Below, in pieces: positions 1 through 8,019 of a stretch of 35,854 bases of DNA; the stretch's first letter is position 1; each line of letters opens with the position of its first letter. The notes under the pieces were generated by a model, which was not told where the DNA came from, searched no databases, and was given only the letters and a program-made list of their open reading frames with translations. The translations under genes were made by a program, and so were the position numbers. Origin of the DNA: Bacteroidales bacterium UBA3684 (GTDB lineage: Bacteria > Bacteroidota > Bacteroidia > Bacteroidales > P3); NCBI GenBank assembly GCA_002372855.1, contig DFIZ01000042.1:22886-58739 (forward strand), read 5' to 3'.

Positions 1-273
<273 letters not shown>

Positions 274-282
274 CCTATGGTA

Positions 283-329
283 CGCGGGCTGCCAGCCCGC
301 GATAATGGAGCGCAGGCTGCCAGCCTGCG
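283..329. repeat. Two tandem 8-bp-arm / 3-nt-loop hairpins
   Basis: Directly after rfbB there are two perfect small palindromes. At 283-301 arms CGCGGGCT and AGCCCGCG enclose GCC. At 311-329 arms CGCAGGCT and AGCCTGCG enclose GCC. They share the core GGCTGCCAGCC and are 9 bp apart. Neither is followed by a T-run, so they do not look like terminators. A hairpin of the same geometry (8-bp arms, 3-nt loop) occurs at 35753-35771, which suggests a dispersed REP-like family. Confidence 0.65.
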
Positions 330-339
330 AAAAAAAACC

Positions 340-384
340 AAGCAGGGACATAAGAATCAACATCTTATGTCCCTGCTTTTTTTT
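340..384 (+). terminator. Intrinsic terminator after rfbB
   Basis: A 16-bp perfect stem (340-355 with 363-378) encloses a 7-nt loop and is followed by an uninterrupted T-run to 384. It closes the rfbB transcript and separates it from the blaI-like operon that starts at 489. Confidence 0.88.
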
Positions 385-454
385 GTTTCAGTCAACTTCG
401 AAAAAAAAATTTCATCATCCACACAATAATAAATTATTTTACCCGTTTATTAAC

Positions 455-470
455 TAGATTTATAATTATA
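455..470 (+). promoter_or_regulatory. Candidate promoter and operator of the blaI-like operon
   Basis: TAGATTTA at 455-462 matches seven of eight positions of the Bacteroidota -7 box TAnnTTTG. It runs into the perfect 10-bp palindrome TATAATTATA at 461-470, about 18 bp before the start codon. BlaI-type repressors bind short dyads in their own promoters, so autoregulation here is plausible. The -33 box is not clear, and the assignment rests on position and symmetry only. Confidence 0.3.
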
Positions 471-488
471 GAACTAAAAATAACAATT

Positions 489-857
489 ATGAATAAAGAA
501 CTCACCAAGGCCGAAGAACAAGTGATGCAGGCCATATGGAAAGTGGGCCAGGGCTTCGCCAGCGACATCGTGGCCGCAGTGGAGAGCGACGCAGCCTACA
601 ACACGGTGCTCACCGTGGTGCGCACGCTGGAACAGAAAGGTTTCGTCGGCCACGAAACCTTCAACCGTTCCAACCGCTACTACCCCCTCGTCAGCCGCGA
701 GGAGTACATGCAGCAGCAACTCAGCGGCTTCGCAAAACGCTACTTCGGCTCGTCAGCGAGGGCGCTGGTGAGCTTTCTGGTAAACAAGAACGAGGTCACA
801 CTCGAGGACCTTGAATCCTTGACAAAAGAACTCGAAAACAACAAAAAACAATGTTAA
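489..857 (+). CDS. BlaI/MecI/CopY family transcriptional repressor
   Basis: This 122-residue protein has the length and pattern of BlaI/MecI winged-helix repressors. The N-terminus LTKAEEQVMQAIWKVG is followed by the recognition-helix region YNTVLTVVRTLEQKGFVGHE (about 37-56) and a C-terminal dimerisation helix region. In the known systems BlaI dimers repress their own operon until the partner membrane protease BlaR1/MecR1 triggers BlaI cleavage. The M56-type sensor gene follows 22 bp downstream in the same direction, the standard pairing. No beta-lactamase gene is visible nearby, so the regulated target is unknown; in Bacteroidota such pairs are often not linked to beta-lactam resistance. 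A 10-bp palindrome upstream (461-470) is a candidate operator. Confidence 0.9.
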   Translation: MNKELTKAEEQVMQAIWKVGQGFASDIVAAVESDAAYNTVLTVVRTLEQKGFVGHETFNRSNRYYPLVSREEYMQQQLSGFAKRYFGSSARALVSFLVNKNEVTLEDLESLTKELENNKKQC

Positions 858-879
858 TTAACGACAACCAAAGCCCTAT

Positions 880-2151
880 ATGATTAGATTCCTTGTTCTT
901 TCGACCCTTGCGGCAGGGCTGTTCTACGGCCTCTACTGCCTGACGCTGCGGCGCGACCGATGGCTGAAACAAAGCCAATGGTACCTGCTGACGACGCTGT
1001 GGTTCAGCGTCATATTTCCTTGGTTCACGCTGCCCTCGAACCTTGCAACGGCAGCGCAAACGGTGCTCCCCACCGAAGGCTACATGGCGACGCTGGACGA
1101 AATCACCATTTCGGCCTATGCGTCCATGCGAACCATCGACCTTGCAGACATCCACCTCATCGGCGTGGCGCTGTGCCTCGGATACCTGTTGTTCCAAATC
1201 GGGGCACAGACTGTCACCATCCTCAGGCTCAGGCGCAAACACACCGTCTATCGGGCCACCGACGGCTACAACATCCCCCGCAACGCATCGCTCGTGCTGC
1301 TCGACGACGACACCGCCCCCTACTCTTTCTTCAACCAGATAGTTGTCGGCACGCGCGGACTGAGCGATGACGAGCTGCGCTGCATCCTCGCCCACGAGTC
1401 GCTCCACGTAAGCCGCTACCACACCGCCGACATCATCTGTGCACGCCTGCTGTGCTGCGGAGCGTGGTTCAACCCCTTTGCCTGGCTCATGCTGCGCGAG
1501 CTGCGGGCCGTGCAGGAGTTCCAGGCCGACGCCGCCTCCATCGGGAGCTGCGGCCGCGGGGGCTACCTCCACCTGCTCTACCGGCAGGCTACCGGAACCG
1601 GATATGGCCATATCACCAATAATTTCCTTAGTATTAACATCAAAAAACGTATTGTTATGATGAACAAAACACAATCGCGCTTCGGCGCATGGAAAGCACT
1701 GGCGGCACTGCCCGTAGCGGCAGTGCTGGTGATGGCGGGTTGCCAGCCGGCCAACGGAGAAGCCGTTGAGCAGGAGGAGATTCCGTTTGAAGCCACCAAT
1801 GTCGACGAATCGGCGCCATTGGATGCCAACACCGACGAGGTGTTCAAAGTTGTGGAAGTGAATCCCGAATTCCCCGGCGGGGAGGAAGCCCTCTACAAGT
1901 ACTTGGCCGAGAACATCAAGTACCCCGTAATGGCCAAGAACAACAAGGTTGAAGGCCGTGTGTATATCACCTTTGTCATCGAGAAAGACGGCACCGTCAG
2001 CGATGCAAAAGTGTTACGCAGCGTCAACGAGGAACTCGACGCCGAGGCACTCCGGGTAATCAATGCCATGCCCAAGTGGAAGCCCGGCACGCAACGAGGC
2101 GTGCCCGTCCGCGTGCAGTACAACATTCCCATCACTTTCAAGCTGCAATGA
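880..2151 (+). CDS. BlaR1/MecR1-type M56 membrane metalloprotease fused to a TonB C-terminal domain
   Basis: The 423-residue protein starts with hydrophobic segments near 1-20, 33-53 and 100-125, then carries the M56 zinc protease signature: HESLH at 172-176 with a downstream EFQAD (E213, D217). A fourth hydrophobic segment (about 270-286) follows the KKRIVMMNK motif typical of M56 proteins. From about residue 325 to the end there is a TonB C-terminal domain (EFPGGEEALYKYL, YPVMAKNNKVEGRVYITFVIEKDG, ending in ITFKL). M56-TonB fusions are known in Bacteroidota. The family senses an envelope signal and cleaves the BlaI repressor; here the penicillin-sensor domain is replaced by the TonB-like domain, so the signal is unknown. 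It lies 22 bp after the repressor and overlaps the next gene by ATGA. Confidence 0.88.
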   Translation: MIRFLVLSTLAAGLFYGLYCLTLRRDRWLKQSQWYLLTTLWFSVIFPWFTLPSNLATAAQTVLPTEGYMATLDEITISAYASMRTIDLADIHLIGVALCLGYLLFQIGAQTVTILRLRRKHTVYRATDGYNIPRNASLVLLDDDTAPYSFFNQIVVGTRGLSDDELRCILAHESLHVSRYHTADIICARLLCCGAWFNPFAWLMLRELRAVQEFQADAASIGSCGRGGYLHLLYRQATGTGYGHITNNFLSINIKKRIVMMNKTQSRFGAWKALAALPVAAVLVMAGCQPANGEAVEQEEIPFEATNVDESAPLDANTDEVFKVVEVNPEFPGGEEALYKYLAENIKYPVMAKNNKVEGRVYITFVIEKDGTVSDAKVLRSVNEELDAEALRVINAMPKWKPGTQRGVPVRVQYNIPITFKLQ

Positions 2152-2855
2152 GACGACTGTCTACAGTCTCTATTTTGAGCATTCTCCTGCTGGCGAGCTG
2201 CGCAACGTCGCGACCCGCCAGCATGGAGGTATGCGACTGCCAGCGCGCCGTGCGCGTGCCGGACAAGGCCTTCCGCACCTGGCTCATTGGCAACGGACTG
2301 GCCGTCAAGGCCCACGGCAAATACCTCCGCGCCACCGCCGAAGGTTGCGCGGCGACCGAACTGGAATGCTACGACCAGGGCATCCGCAGCCTCGAGGGCA
2401 TCGAACTCTTCCCCCAGCTGGAGCAGCTCACTTGCAGTGACAATCCCATTACAAGCCTCGACGTCAACGCCTTGCCCCGTCTGCAACGCCTCTACGGCAT
2501 CAACCTGCCGCTGGAGCGCTTCGAGGCCGACAGCTGCCACGACCTGCGCGTCATCAAGCTGAGCCACACCCACTTGGACACCCTCGACCTCACACCCTTC
2601 CCCCACCTCGAAAGCCTCCTCTGCATCTACTCTCCCCTGCGCGCCATCGACCTCGCGCCCTGCCCCAACCTCCGCACGCTCTACATCCGCTTCACCCATA
2701 TCCAGGAGGTGGACCTCACCCCCTGCCCCGACTTCTGGCAGCTCCACGCCCTCGACACACCCCTCCGCACCGTCACCGTCACCCCCGGTCAGTACACCTC
2801 CGAGACCCTCAGAGTCTCGATTGAAGATTCTGTTAATATCGTCGTTAAACGATAA
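2148..2855 (+). CDS. Leucine-rich-repeat lipoprotein
   Basis: I start at the ATG at 2148 (235 residues), which overlaps the preceding stop as ATGA and gives a clear lipoprotein signal: MRRLSTVSILSILLLASC with lipobox LASC. A longer frame from 2076 would read out of frame through the end of the M56 gene and bury the signal peptide. After a cysteine-containing N-terminal part (CDCQRAVRVPDKAF) the protein has about five to six irregular LRR units of the form L..L.c..n.lt.LDl, e.g. LEQLTCSDNPITSLDV and LRTLYIRFTHIQEVDL. This resembles many surface or periplasmic Bacteroidota LRR proteins that bind other proteins. Translational coupling to the BlaR1-like gene suggests co-expression and perhaps a joint role in sensing; that link is inference. 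Confidence 0.82.
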   Translation: MRRLSTVSILSILLLASCATSRPASMEVCDCQRAVRVPDKAFRTWLIGNGLAVKAHGKYLRATAEGCAATELECYDQGIRSLEGIELFPQLEQLTCSDNPITSLDVNALPRLQRLYGINLPLERFEADSCHDLRVIKLSHTHLDTLDLTPFPHLESLLCIYSPLRAIDLAPCPNLRTLYIRFTHIQEVDLTPCPDFWQLHALDTPLRTVTVTPGQYTSETLRVSIEDSVNIVVKR

Positions 2856-2910
2856 ACCAACCCAAACCGCTGACCGTCAGACACATCTCACTGATTATCC
2901 ACCTATTAAG

Positions 2911-2976
2911 CCCCAACCATCTCCCTACCAACTCCCAACCAACTCCCACCACGGTGGGAGATGACAGGGTGTTGAT
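2911..2976. repeat. 11-bp-phased palindromic element, copy A
   Basis: The left arm is made of 11-bp units related to CCCTACCAACT, the centre is the perfect dyad CTCCCACC-AC-GGTGGGAG at 2943-2960, and the right arm has units GGGAGATGACA and GGGTGTTGATA. It is one of five copies in the window, all between genes. It lies between the LRR lipoprotein gene and the HAD gene, both on the + strand. No T-run follows, so a terminator role is not supported. Confidence 0.7.
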
Positions 2977-3040
2977 AACTTCCGGATACAATAAAAACAC
3001 CTCTTCGACGTTAAAGGGGGTATAAACGAGTAAACATCCG

Positions 3041-3628
3041 ATGAAAAACATCATATTCGATTTTGGCAATGTGTTGGTGCGGTGGGAGCCGGAAAAGATT
3101 TATACAGAGCACTTTGGCGACGAGGCCAAGGCGTGGTGGTTCCTGCGCCATGTGGCCGACAACGACTGGCGCCTGCGCATCGATGCCGGCGAGAGCCAGG
3201 AGCTGTGCCTCAAGGAGTTGAAGGAGAAATACCCCGACTATGAGTCCGCCATCGAGCTCTACCGCTCGCGCTGGAAAGAGATGCTCACCGGCGAGATGCC
3301 TGGCATGCGCGATATAATCGTGGAACTCAGGAAGAAAGGTCATGAAATCTACGGCCTCACCAACTGGAGCATGGAGACCTTTCCCGAGGCTCGTGAGCAC
3401 TTCCCAATACTGCAAATGATTGACCGCTACGTCGTTTCCGGTGCCGAGCACTTGGTCAAGCCCGACCCGCGGTTGTTCCAGGTGCTGCTGGACCGCTATG
3501 GGTTGAAAGCCGAAGAGTGCACGTTCGTCGATGACAACCCCGTCAACGTCGAGGCCGCCCGCCGCATGGGCATGTGCGGAATACAATTCGTTGGTGCAAA
3601 AAAACTTAGAAAGGAGCTTGCTTTATGA
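3041..3628 (+). CDS. HAD superfamily hydrolase, subfamily IA (YihX-like phosphatase)
   Basis: The 195-residue protein has all four HAD motifs: motif I FDFGNVLV with nucleophile D7, motif II threonine T107 in GLTNWS, motif III lysine K140 in LVKPDP, and motif IV VDDNP with D164/D165. The residue two after the nucleophile is Gly rather than Asp, as in E. coli YihX (D-x-G-N-V), a sugar-phosphate phosphatase, so a YihX-like small-molecule phosphatase is likely. The cap is the small helical type inserted after motif I. The start follows the repeat element at 2911-2976. The next gene overlaps by 4 bp (ATGA), so the phosphatase is co-translated with an outer-membrane barrel; no functional link between the two is apparent. 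Substrate not determinable. Confidence 0.85.
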   Translation: MKNIIFDFGNVLVRWEPEKIYTEHFGDEAKAWWFLRHVADNDWRLRIDAGESQELCLKELKEKYPDYESAIELYRSRWKEMLTGEMPGMRDIIVELRKKGHEIYGLTNWSMETFPEAREHFPILQMIDRYVVSGAEHLVKPDPRLFQVLLDRYGLKAEECTFVDDNPVNVEAARRMGMCGIQFVGAKKLRKELAL

Positions 3629-4236
3629 AAACAAAACTGCTGATAGCCGCATTCGTTATTCTTCAATCCTCATTGTTCGTTTCCCTCCAAGCCCAGTCTC
3701 GCTTCGATGCGACCGTCTTCGCGGGAGCCAACTTTTGCCAGATCGACGGCGACCAGGCCGGCAGCTACAGTCATGTGGGCCTCCGTGCCGGCGTGGGCAC
3801 CAGCTTCGCGCTCTCGTCCGATGTCTCTAGTCCCTGGCGCATGACGGTCGAGCTGGCCTTCACCAACAAGGGATCCTACAACAAAACCTACAACACGACC
3901 CTGTCGGCCAGCTACATCGAAATACCGCTCCTCGTGACCTATTCCGGCATGGAGAACCGCCTGCGCATCGGTGCCGGCGTGGCCCCGGCCGTCAAGGTAG
4001 GCGAGAGTTTCACCAACGGATACGCCAGCGACAACATTTTCACCACCGTCGACTGGCTGCCGCTCACCCTCAGCGTGCGCTACCGGTTCACCGACCACCT
4101 GGGCATCGAGGCACGGTTCCAGTACTCCGCCCTCAGCGTGACCAACGACAACAGCAACGGCACCTACTTCCTTCTTCAGTCCAACAAAGGGTGCTTCCAC
4201 AACCTGGCCGGCCTCGGCCTGACCTATACATTTTAA
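3625..4236 (+). CDS. Outer-membrane beta-barrel protein (porin-family, OMP_b-brl_2 type)
   Basis: The 203 residues begin with a Sec signal peptide (MKTKLLIAAFVILQSSLFVS, cleavage expected after LQAQ) and continue with alternating amphipathic strands typical of the eight-stranded OmpA/OmpX-like barrels of Bacteroidota. Examples are FDATVFAGANFCQIDGDQ, SYIEIPLLVTYSG, LPLTLSVRYRFTDHLGIEARFQYS and a C-terminus LAGLGLTYTF ending in the aromatic residue expected of outer-membrane barrels. The start codon overlaps the HAD stop by 4 bp. The last gene of the operon follows after 3 bp. The specific function (structural, adhesion or small porin) is not visible from sequence. Confidence 0.8.
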   Translation: MKTKLLIAAFVILQSSLFVSLQAQSRFDATVFAGANFCQIDGDQAGSYSHVGLRAGVGTSFALSSDVSSPWRMTVELAFTNKGSYNKTYNTTLSASYIEIPLLVTYSGMENRLRIGAGVAPAVKVGESFTNGYASDNIFTTVDWLPLTLSVRYRFTDHLGIEARFQYSALSVTNDNSNGTYFLLQSNKGCFHNLAGLGLTYTF

Positions 4237-4239
4237 AAT

Positions 4240-4650
4240 ATGAACCCCACCGAACAAGCCCGCACCGTTTTTGCCGCTGACCGCTATGCCACCGAACTGA
4301 CTGGCATACAGATAGACCTCGTTGCCGACCACGAGGCGCACTGCTCCCTGACCCTCGAGGCACACCACCGCAACGCCCGTGGCGTGGCCATGGGCGGCGT
4401 CCTCTTTACGTTGGCCGACTTTGCCGCCGCCGTGGCGGCCAACACCGACTGCCTGGTCGATGGCAACCTCCACTGGGTCTCGCTCGACGCCACCATCCAT
4501 TTCCTCTCCCCTGCCCTCGGCAACGGACTGAAAGCCACCTGCTCTCCCCTCAAGCTCGGCCGCTCCACAGCCCTCTTCCAGACCATAATAGAAAGTCCCG
4601 ACAACGGCAAGCGCATTGCCATTGTCGAGACCACGATGGTTCGGGTCTAA
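4240..4650 (+). CDS. PaaI-like hotdog-fold thioesterase
   Basis: The 136-residue protein shows the PaaI/YdiI-type hotdog pattern: NARGVAMGGVLFTLADFAAAVAAN, where the HxxxxGG-like turn and the acidic D in the central helix mark the active-site region, followed by SLDATIHFLSPALGNGLKATC and a C-terminal strand GKRIAIVETTMVRV. The family hydrolyses aryl- or acyl-CoA thioesters in the cytoplasm. The conserved histidine usually before N in the active-site loop is present as HHRN. It begins 3 bp after the barrel gene, so it is the third gene of the operon. It ends 5 bp from the convergent lpxA stop with no visible terminator between them. The CoA substrate cannot be inferred. Confidence 0.82.
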   Translation: MNPTEQARTVFAADRYATELTGIQIDLVADHEAHCSLTLEAHHRNARGVAMGGVLFTLADFAAAVAANTDCLVDGNLHWVSLDATIHFLSPALGNGLKATCSPLKLGRSTALFQTIIESPDNGKRIAIVETTMVRV

Positions 4651-4655
4651 ACCCC

Positions 4656-5438
4656 TTATTTTCTCACACTCTTGTACCCGCTCAGCAAGCCGGTGTTGGC
4701 GTTGCCGATGAAGGCCAGAATCTGCTTGCCCTCGTCGGTGTGGCCGTAGTGTTCCTTCACCTGTTCCACAGCGTCGGTGACGTTGAGGCCCTTGACGAAG
4801 AGGTAGCGGTAGATGTCGCTGATGCGGTTGATGCTCTCCTGCGTGAATCCGCGGCGCTGGAGGCCGAGACTGTTCACACCGCAGTACTGTATCGGGTAGC
4901 GGGCGGCCTTGATGAAGGGCGGTATGTCCTTGTCGATGAGGGCGCCGCCCTGCGTGATGACGTGCGAGCCGATGTGGATAAACTGCAGGCAGGCCGTTTT
5001 GCCGCCGAGGATGACGTAGTCGCCCATGATGATGTGGCCCGCCAGGGTGGCGTTGTTGGCCAGCACGCAGTTGTCGCCGATGACGCAGTCGTGGGCCACA
5101 TGCACGTAGGCCATCAGCAGGTTGCCGTTGCCGATGACGGTCTTGCCGCTGGCGGCGGTGCCGCGATGGATGGTGCAGCACTCGCGGATGCTGTTGTTGT
5201 CGCCAATCTCAACGGTGGAATATTCGCCGGCGAACTTCAGGTCCTGCGGCACGGCGGCAATGACCGCGCCGGGGAAAATCTTGCAGTTCTTGCCGATACG
5301 GGCACCGGGGAAGATGGTCACATTGGGACCGATCCAGGTTCCGTCGCCAATTTCAACATCCTCGTAGATGGTGGTAAAATTGGAAATCTTTACGTTCTGG
5401 CCAATCTTGGCATCAGGGTGAAGGTCGTATAAAGTCAT
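4656..5438 (-). CDS. lpxA: Acyl-ACP--UDP-N-acetylglucosamine O-acyltransferase
   Basis: LpxA catalyses the first step of lipid A synthesis, moving a 3-hydroxyacyl chain from ACP to UDP-GlcNAc. The 260 residues match the family length. The N-terminal two thirds is a left-handed beta helix of hexapeptide repeats (IGDGTWIGPNVTIFPGARIG and others), and the active-site region YVHVAHDCVIG holds H113 and H116, equivalent to the E. coli catalytic histidine pair. The C-terminal helical part contains LGLQRRGF, typical of LpxA rather than LpxD. The start lies 14 bp after the lpxC stop, so the two lipid A genes are co-transcribed, as usual in Bacteroidota. Confidence 0.96.
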   Translation of the reverse strand: MTLYDLHPDAKIGQNVKISNFTTIYEDVEIGDGTWIGPNVTIFPGARIGKNCKIFPGAVIAAVPQDLKFAGEYSTVEIGDNNSIRECCTIHRGTAASGKTVIGNGNLLMAYVHVAHDCVIGDNCVLANNATLAGHIIMGDYVILGGKTACLQFIHIGSHVITQGGALIDKDIPPFIKAARYPIQYCGVNSLGLQRRGFTQESINRISDIYRYLFVKGLNVTDAVEQVKEHYGHTDEGKQILAFIGNANTGLLSGYKSVRK

Positions 5439-5452
5439 TACAATTAATTGAT

Positions 5453-6382
5453 TTATTCTTGGTTAGGATGATTATTCATGTATTCCATCAGGAAACGGGC
5501 AAAGGCGTTGTTGGCCTTGTGGCCGGGTTTGTAGATGGAGAAGTGGGCGTTGAGCATGCAGCCCGCCAGGCGCACATCGCCCACAAAGTCGAGCAGTTTG
5601 TGCCGCGCAGGCTCGTTGGGAAAGTAGGGGTTGGTGGTGTTCAGCACGCCGTCGTGCACCTTGAAGTTGTTCACGTCCTTGTTGAAGGTCTTTCCGAGAC
5701 GTTTCAACTGCTTGGGTTTCAACTCCTCGTTGACATACACAAGGGCATTGTCCAGGCTTCCGCCCTTGATGAGGTTGAAGCGCAACAGGGGTTCGATTTC
5801 GTGCAGGAAGACGAACGTGCGGCAAGGGGCGATGCTCGCCGAGTACTCGTCAAGGCAGTTCATATCGGCCTCCTGGCGGCCGATGACGCTGTTGGGAAAG
5901 TCTATCTCGCAGTGCACCGCGAAGTGGTCGCATGGCGTAAGGTCGAACACCGAGCCCGTGTCCTTGAACTCGAAGTGCAGCGGCTCACGGAAAGTGTAGT
6001 AACGCCGGGGGGTGTTGTAGGTGCGGGTGCCGACACGCACCAGCTCCAGCATCCAGGGCCGTGCCGAACCGTCAATGATGGGCACCTCGCCGCCGTCGAG
6101 TTCAATCAGGGCGTTGTCCACCTTCATGCCATGCAGGGCCGACATCAGGTGCTCGATGGTGGCGATGGACTGGCGGCCGGAGCCGAGGGTGGTGCCGCGC
6201 GACGTGGCGCCGACATTGGAGGCCAGGGCCTGCTGGGTGATGATATTGGTGCGGTCCGTGCGGCGGAAGGCGATGCCGAAGTCCTCGAAGGCTGGCTTCA
6301 CGGTGACAGTCACCGTGCGACCGGTGTGCAATCCGGGGCCCGTCACACGGAATTCTTTCTGTATTGTAGTCTGGTAATCCAT
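5453..6382 (-). CDS. lpxC: UDP-3-O-acyl-N-acetylglucosamine deacetylase, stand-alone (no FabZ domain)
   Basis: LpxC is the zinc-dependent, committed step of lipid A synthesis. The 309 residues show both LpxC domains with the zinc ligands H78 (IEHLMSALHG), H261 and D265 (RHKLLDFVGDV), the catalytic base region around E77, and H288 in the GHKANN motif. In most Bacteroidota the protein is about 460 residues because a FabZ (3-hydroxyacyl-ACP dehydratase) domain is fused at the C-terminus. Here the frame stops after NHPNQE, and lpxA begins 14 bp later, so there is no room for that domain. The gene sits between the LysM/periplasmic-binding gene (14 bp upstream) and lpxA. I see no frameshift that would recover a FabZ sequence. 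Confidence 0.95.
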   Translation of the reverse strand: MDYQTTIQKEFRVTGPGLHTGRTVTVTVKPAFEDFGIAFRRTDRTNIITQQALASNVGATSRGTTLGSGRQSIATIEHLMSALHGMKVDNALIELDGGEVPIIDGSARPWMLELVRVGTRTYNTPRRYYTFREPLHFEFKDTGSVFDLTPCDHFAVHCEIDFPNSVIGRQEADMNCLDEYSASIAPCRTFVFLHEIEPLLRFNLIKGGSLDNALVYVNEELKPKQLKRLGKTFNKDVNNFKVHDGVLNTTNPYFPNEPARHKLLDFVGDVRLAGCMLNAHFSIYKPGHKANNAFARFLMEYMNNHPNQE

Positions 6383-6396
6383 TAACTAATGTGCGT

Positions 6397-8019
6397 TTAA
6401 CGTGTTGGGACAAGGCGCAGCGACTCCATGCGGAACAGCTGCGGCTGGTCGTTTTCGAGGCCTGCATGACGGCGGCTGAAGTGCAGCGGATGCACCAGCG
6501 AGGGCATCGACCGCGAAGGCGCCGACCAGAAACCGCTGTTGCGGCTGTGCAGCCCGGTGACGATATACATAGTCAGGTCGTAGCCCGTGGCCGCCAAGGG
6601 CGATGTAGGCTCCGAACCGTAGGTGTCACGGAATGCCTTCAGGAACTCCACATGCACCTCGTTGGTCATATCCCACGCCGAGGAGAATGTGTGGTAGCCA
6701 AGTAGTTGCAGCTGCGAGAAGTCGACATCGCTGAAGTCCCGCGTCCAGTCGCTGATGGTATACAGCGTGGGGCTGTTGGTCTTGAAGGCGGAGAGGCGGT
6801 TGAGCAGGTTGCTGGAATACACGCGCATCTGGTCCTGCTTGTGGTCGTAGATGCTCAGCACATTGCAACCCGGCGTATGCTTCAGCGTGGAGGTAAGCTT
6901 GCCGTTCTGGCTCCAATTGAAGAGGGTGTACTTGATGTCGCCGCGCTCGGCAAGCTGACGTTTCAGTTCGTCGAGCACAGGCTTCTCGCTGGCGGCATTG
7001 GCGCCATGGATGATGTACAGGTGGGCATCGGGACGCTCGCTCTTCATATTGTCGAGCATGACGCGCACCTGGCTCTCCAGCGAGGGCTGGATTTTGACCA
7101 TGTAAGGGTTCTCGGCGCAGATTTCGCTGCGGGTGGCCATGGGGTTGACAATGTAGACCCCTGCCTGCTGCGCCAGCTCGGCGGCCTTGTCGAAGGCGTC
7201 GCGGAACAGCAACGCCACCACGAAATCACTCTGTCCCACACGGTGCGTCTCAAAGGCGCGCTGCACCGCCGCCGGCGTATTGTCGGACACGTCGACGACA
7301 TTCAGCTCCACGTTGACGCCCTGGCGGGCCATCTCGTCGAGGGCCATGCGTATTCCCTCATAGAACTCGATGAACTCGAACTGGCGGTAGCTGCGTTTGC
7401 CACGCTGCTCGACATCGAACTTCGAAGTGGATATCTCGTCAATCTGGTCCAGATGCAGCGGCATCATGAGCGACATGCGGAGCACCTTGCCGGTACGCTT
7501 CACCTCGGGCGGTTCGACCTTGACAGGCTCCGGCGAGGAGACAGTGCCGTGGGTAGGCACGGGACGGGCCTCGGCGGGAGCCGACGGCTGCGCGGGCTGG
7601 GCGGCTGCCTGCTGGCGCTGCTCTTCCTGCTTGCGGATGGACTCCTGCTTCTGGGCCTCGAGGGCGTCGGTGCCCGTGGCGAACTGGCCTCGCACCGGCA
7701 GCCACACCGTGTCGCCAGGATGGAGGAAATGGATGTCGACATGCGTCACAGCATCGTAGCTCTCCACCTTGTAGGCTTTGGAAATGGAGTAGACCGTCTG
7801 GCCTTTCTCCACGATATGGACATAGTATTTCTTGCCGTGCATCACCTGGGTCTCGGTGCTCACCTTGATGGGCGCCGCCCCGGGCATCTGCGCTTGAACT
7901 GAGTGGAGAGTGGAGAGTGGAGAGTGGAGAACAATGCTGACGCAGCACATCAGCATCACCTTCCACATCCTCCTTCCAAACCACACAGTGTTATTTCCAT
8001 TTTTATGTATCATATTCAT
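6397..8019 (-). CDS. LysM-domain protein with a periplasmic ligand-binding (Peripla_BP-like) domain
   Basis: The protein (540 residues from the first ATG) has a signal peptide, a LysM domain (about 60-110: YYVHIVEKGQTVYSISKAY, HPGDTVWLPV), a Gln/Ala/Pro-rich linker (about 118-165), and a type I periplasmic-binding fold (about 178-515: LRMSLMMPLHLDQI, VNVELNVVDVSD, DFVVALLFRDAFDKAAELAQQAGVYIVNPMA). Such proteins sit at the cell wall in Bacteroidota; ligand unknown. The first ATG overlaps the stop of the four-helix gene as TAATG, but MWKVMLM at residue 18 (7968) starts a better signal peptide and may be the original start. The end of the signal peptide is encoded by a 7-bp-period GAGTGGA array (7901-7930). 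lpxC follows after 14 bp. Confidence 0.85.
   Translation of the reverse strand: MNMIHKNGNNTVWFGRRMWKVMLMCCVSIVLHSPLSTLHSVQAQMPGAAPIKVSTETQVMHGKKYYVHIVEKGQTVYSISKAYKVESYDAVTHVDIHFLHPGDTVWLPVRGQFATGTDALEAQKQESIRKQEEQRQQAAAQPAQPSAPAEARPVPTHGTVSSPEPVKVEPPEVKRTGKVLRMSLMMPLHLDQIDEISTSKFDVEQRGKRSYRQFEFIEFYEGIRMALDEMARQGVNVELNVVDVSDNTPAAVQRAFETHRVGQSDFVVALLFRDAFDKAAELAQQAGVYIVNPMATRSEICAENPYMVKIQPSLESQVRVMLDNMKSERPDAHLYIIHGANAASEKPVLDELKRQLAERGDIKYTLFNWSQNGKLTSTLKHTPGCNVLSIYDHKQDQMRVYSSNLLNRLSAFKTNSPTLYTISDWTRDFSDVDFSQLQLLGYHTFSSAWDMTNEVHVEFLKAFRDTYGSEPTSPLAATGYDLTMYIVTGLHSRNSGFWSAPSRSMPSLVHPLHFSRRHAGLENDQPQLFRMESLRLVPTR
7901..7930. repeat. 7-bp-period array (GAGTGGA)n inside the LysM protein gene
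   Basis: Four full units plus two bases of GAGTGGA lie in the coding sequence of the signal-peptide region, translated on the minus strand as LHSPLSTLHS. The same array occurs in opposite orientation at 8429-8465, so the two form imperfect inverted repeats (28 of 30 positions) around the four-helix-bundle gene 8019-8399. Because the unit is not a multiple of three, a change of copy number would shift the frame unless it came in threes. Confidence 0.8.

Noticed and set aside
489..2151. Beta-lactam resistance locus
   Set aside because: The repressor and sensor types match, but no beta-lactamase or PBP gene is present and the sensor domain is TonB-like.
3670..5181. Long minus-strand open frame of 503 codons
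   Set aside because: It runs antisense to the barrel and thioesterase genes and out of frame through lpxA; its composition is that of a GC-rich shadow.
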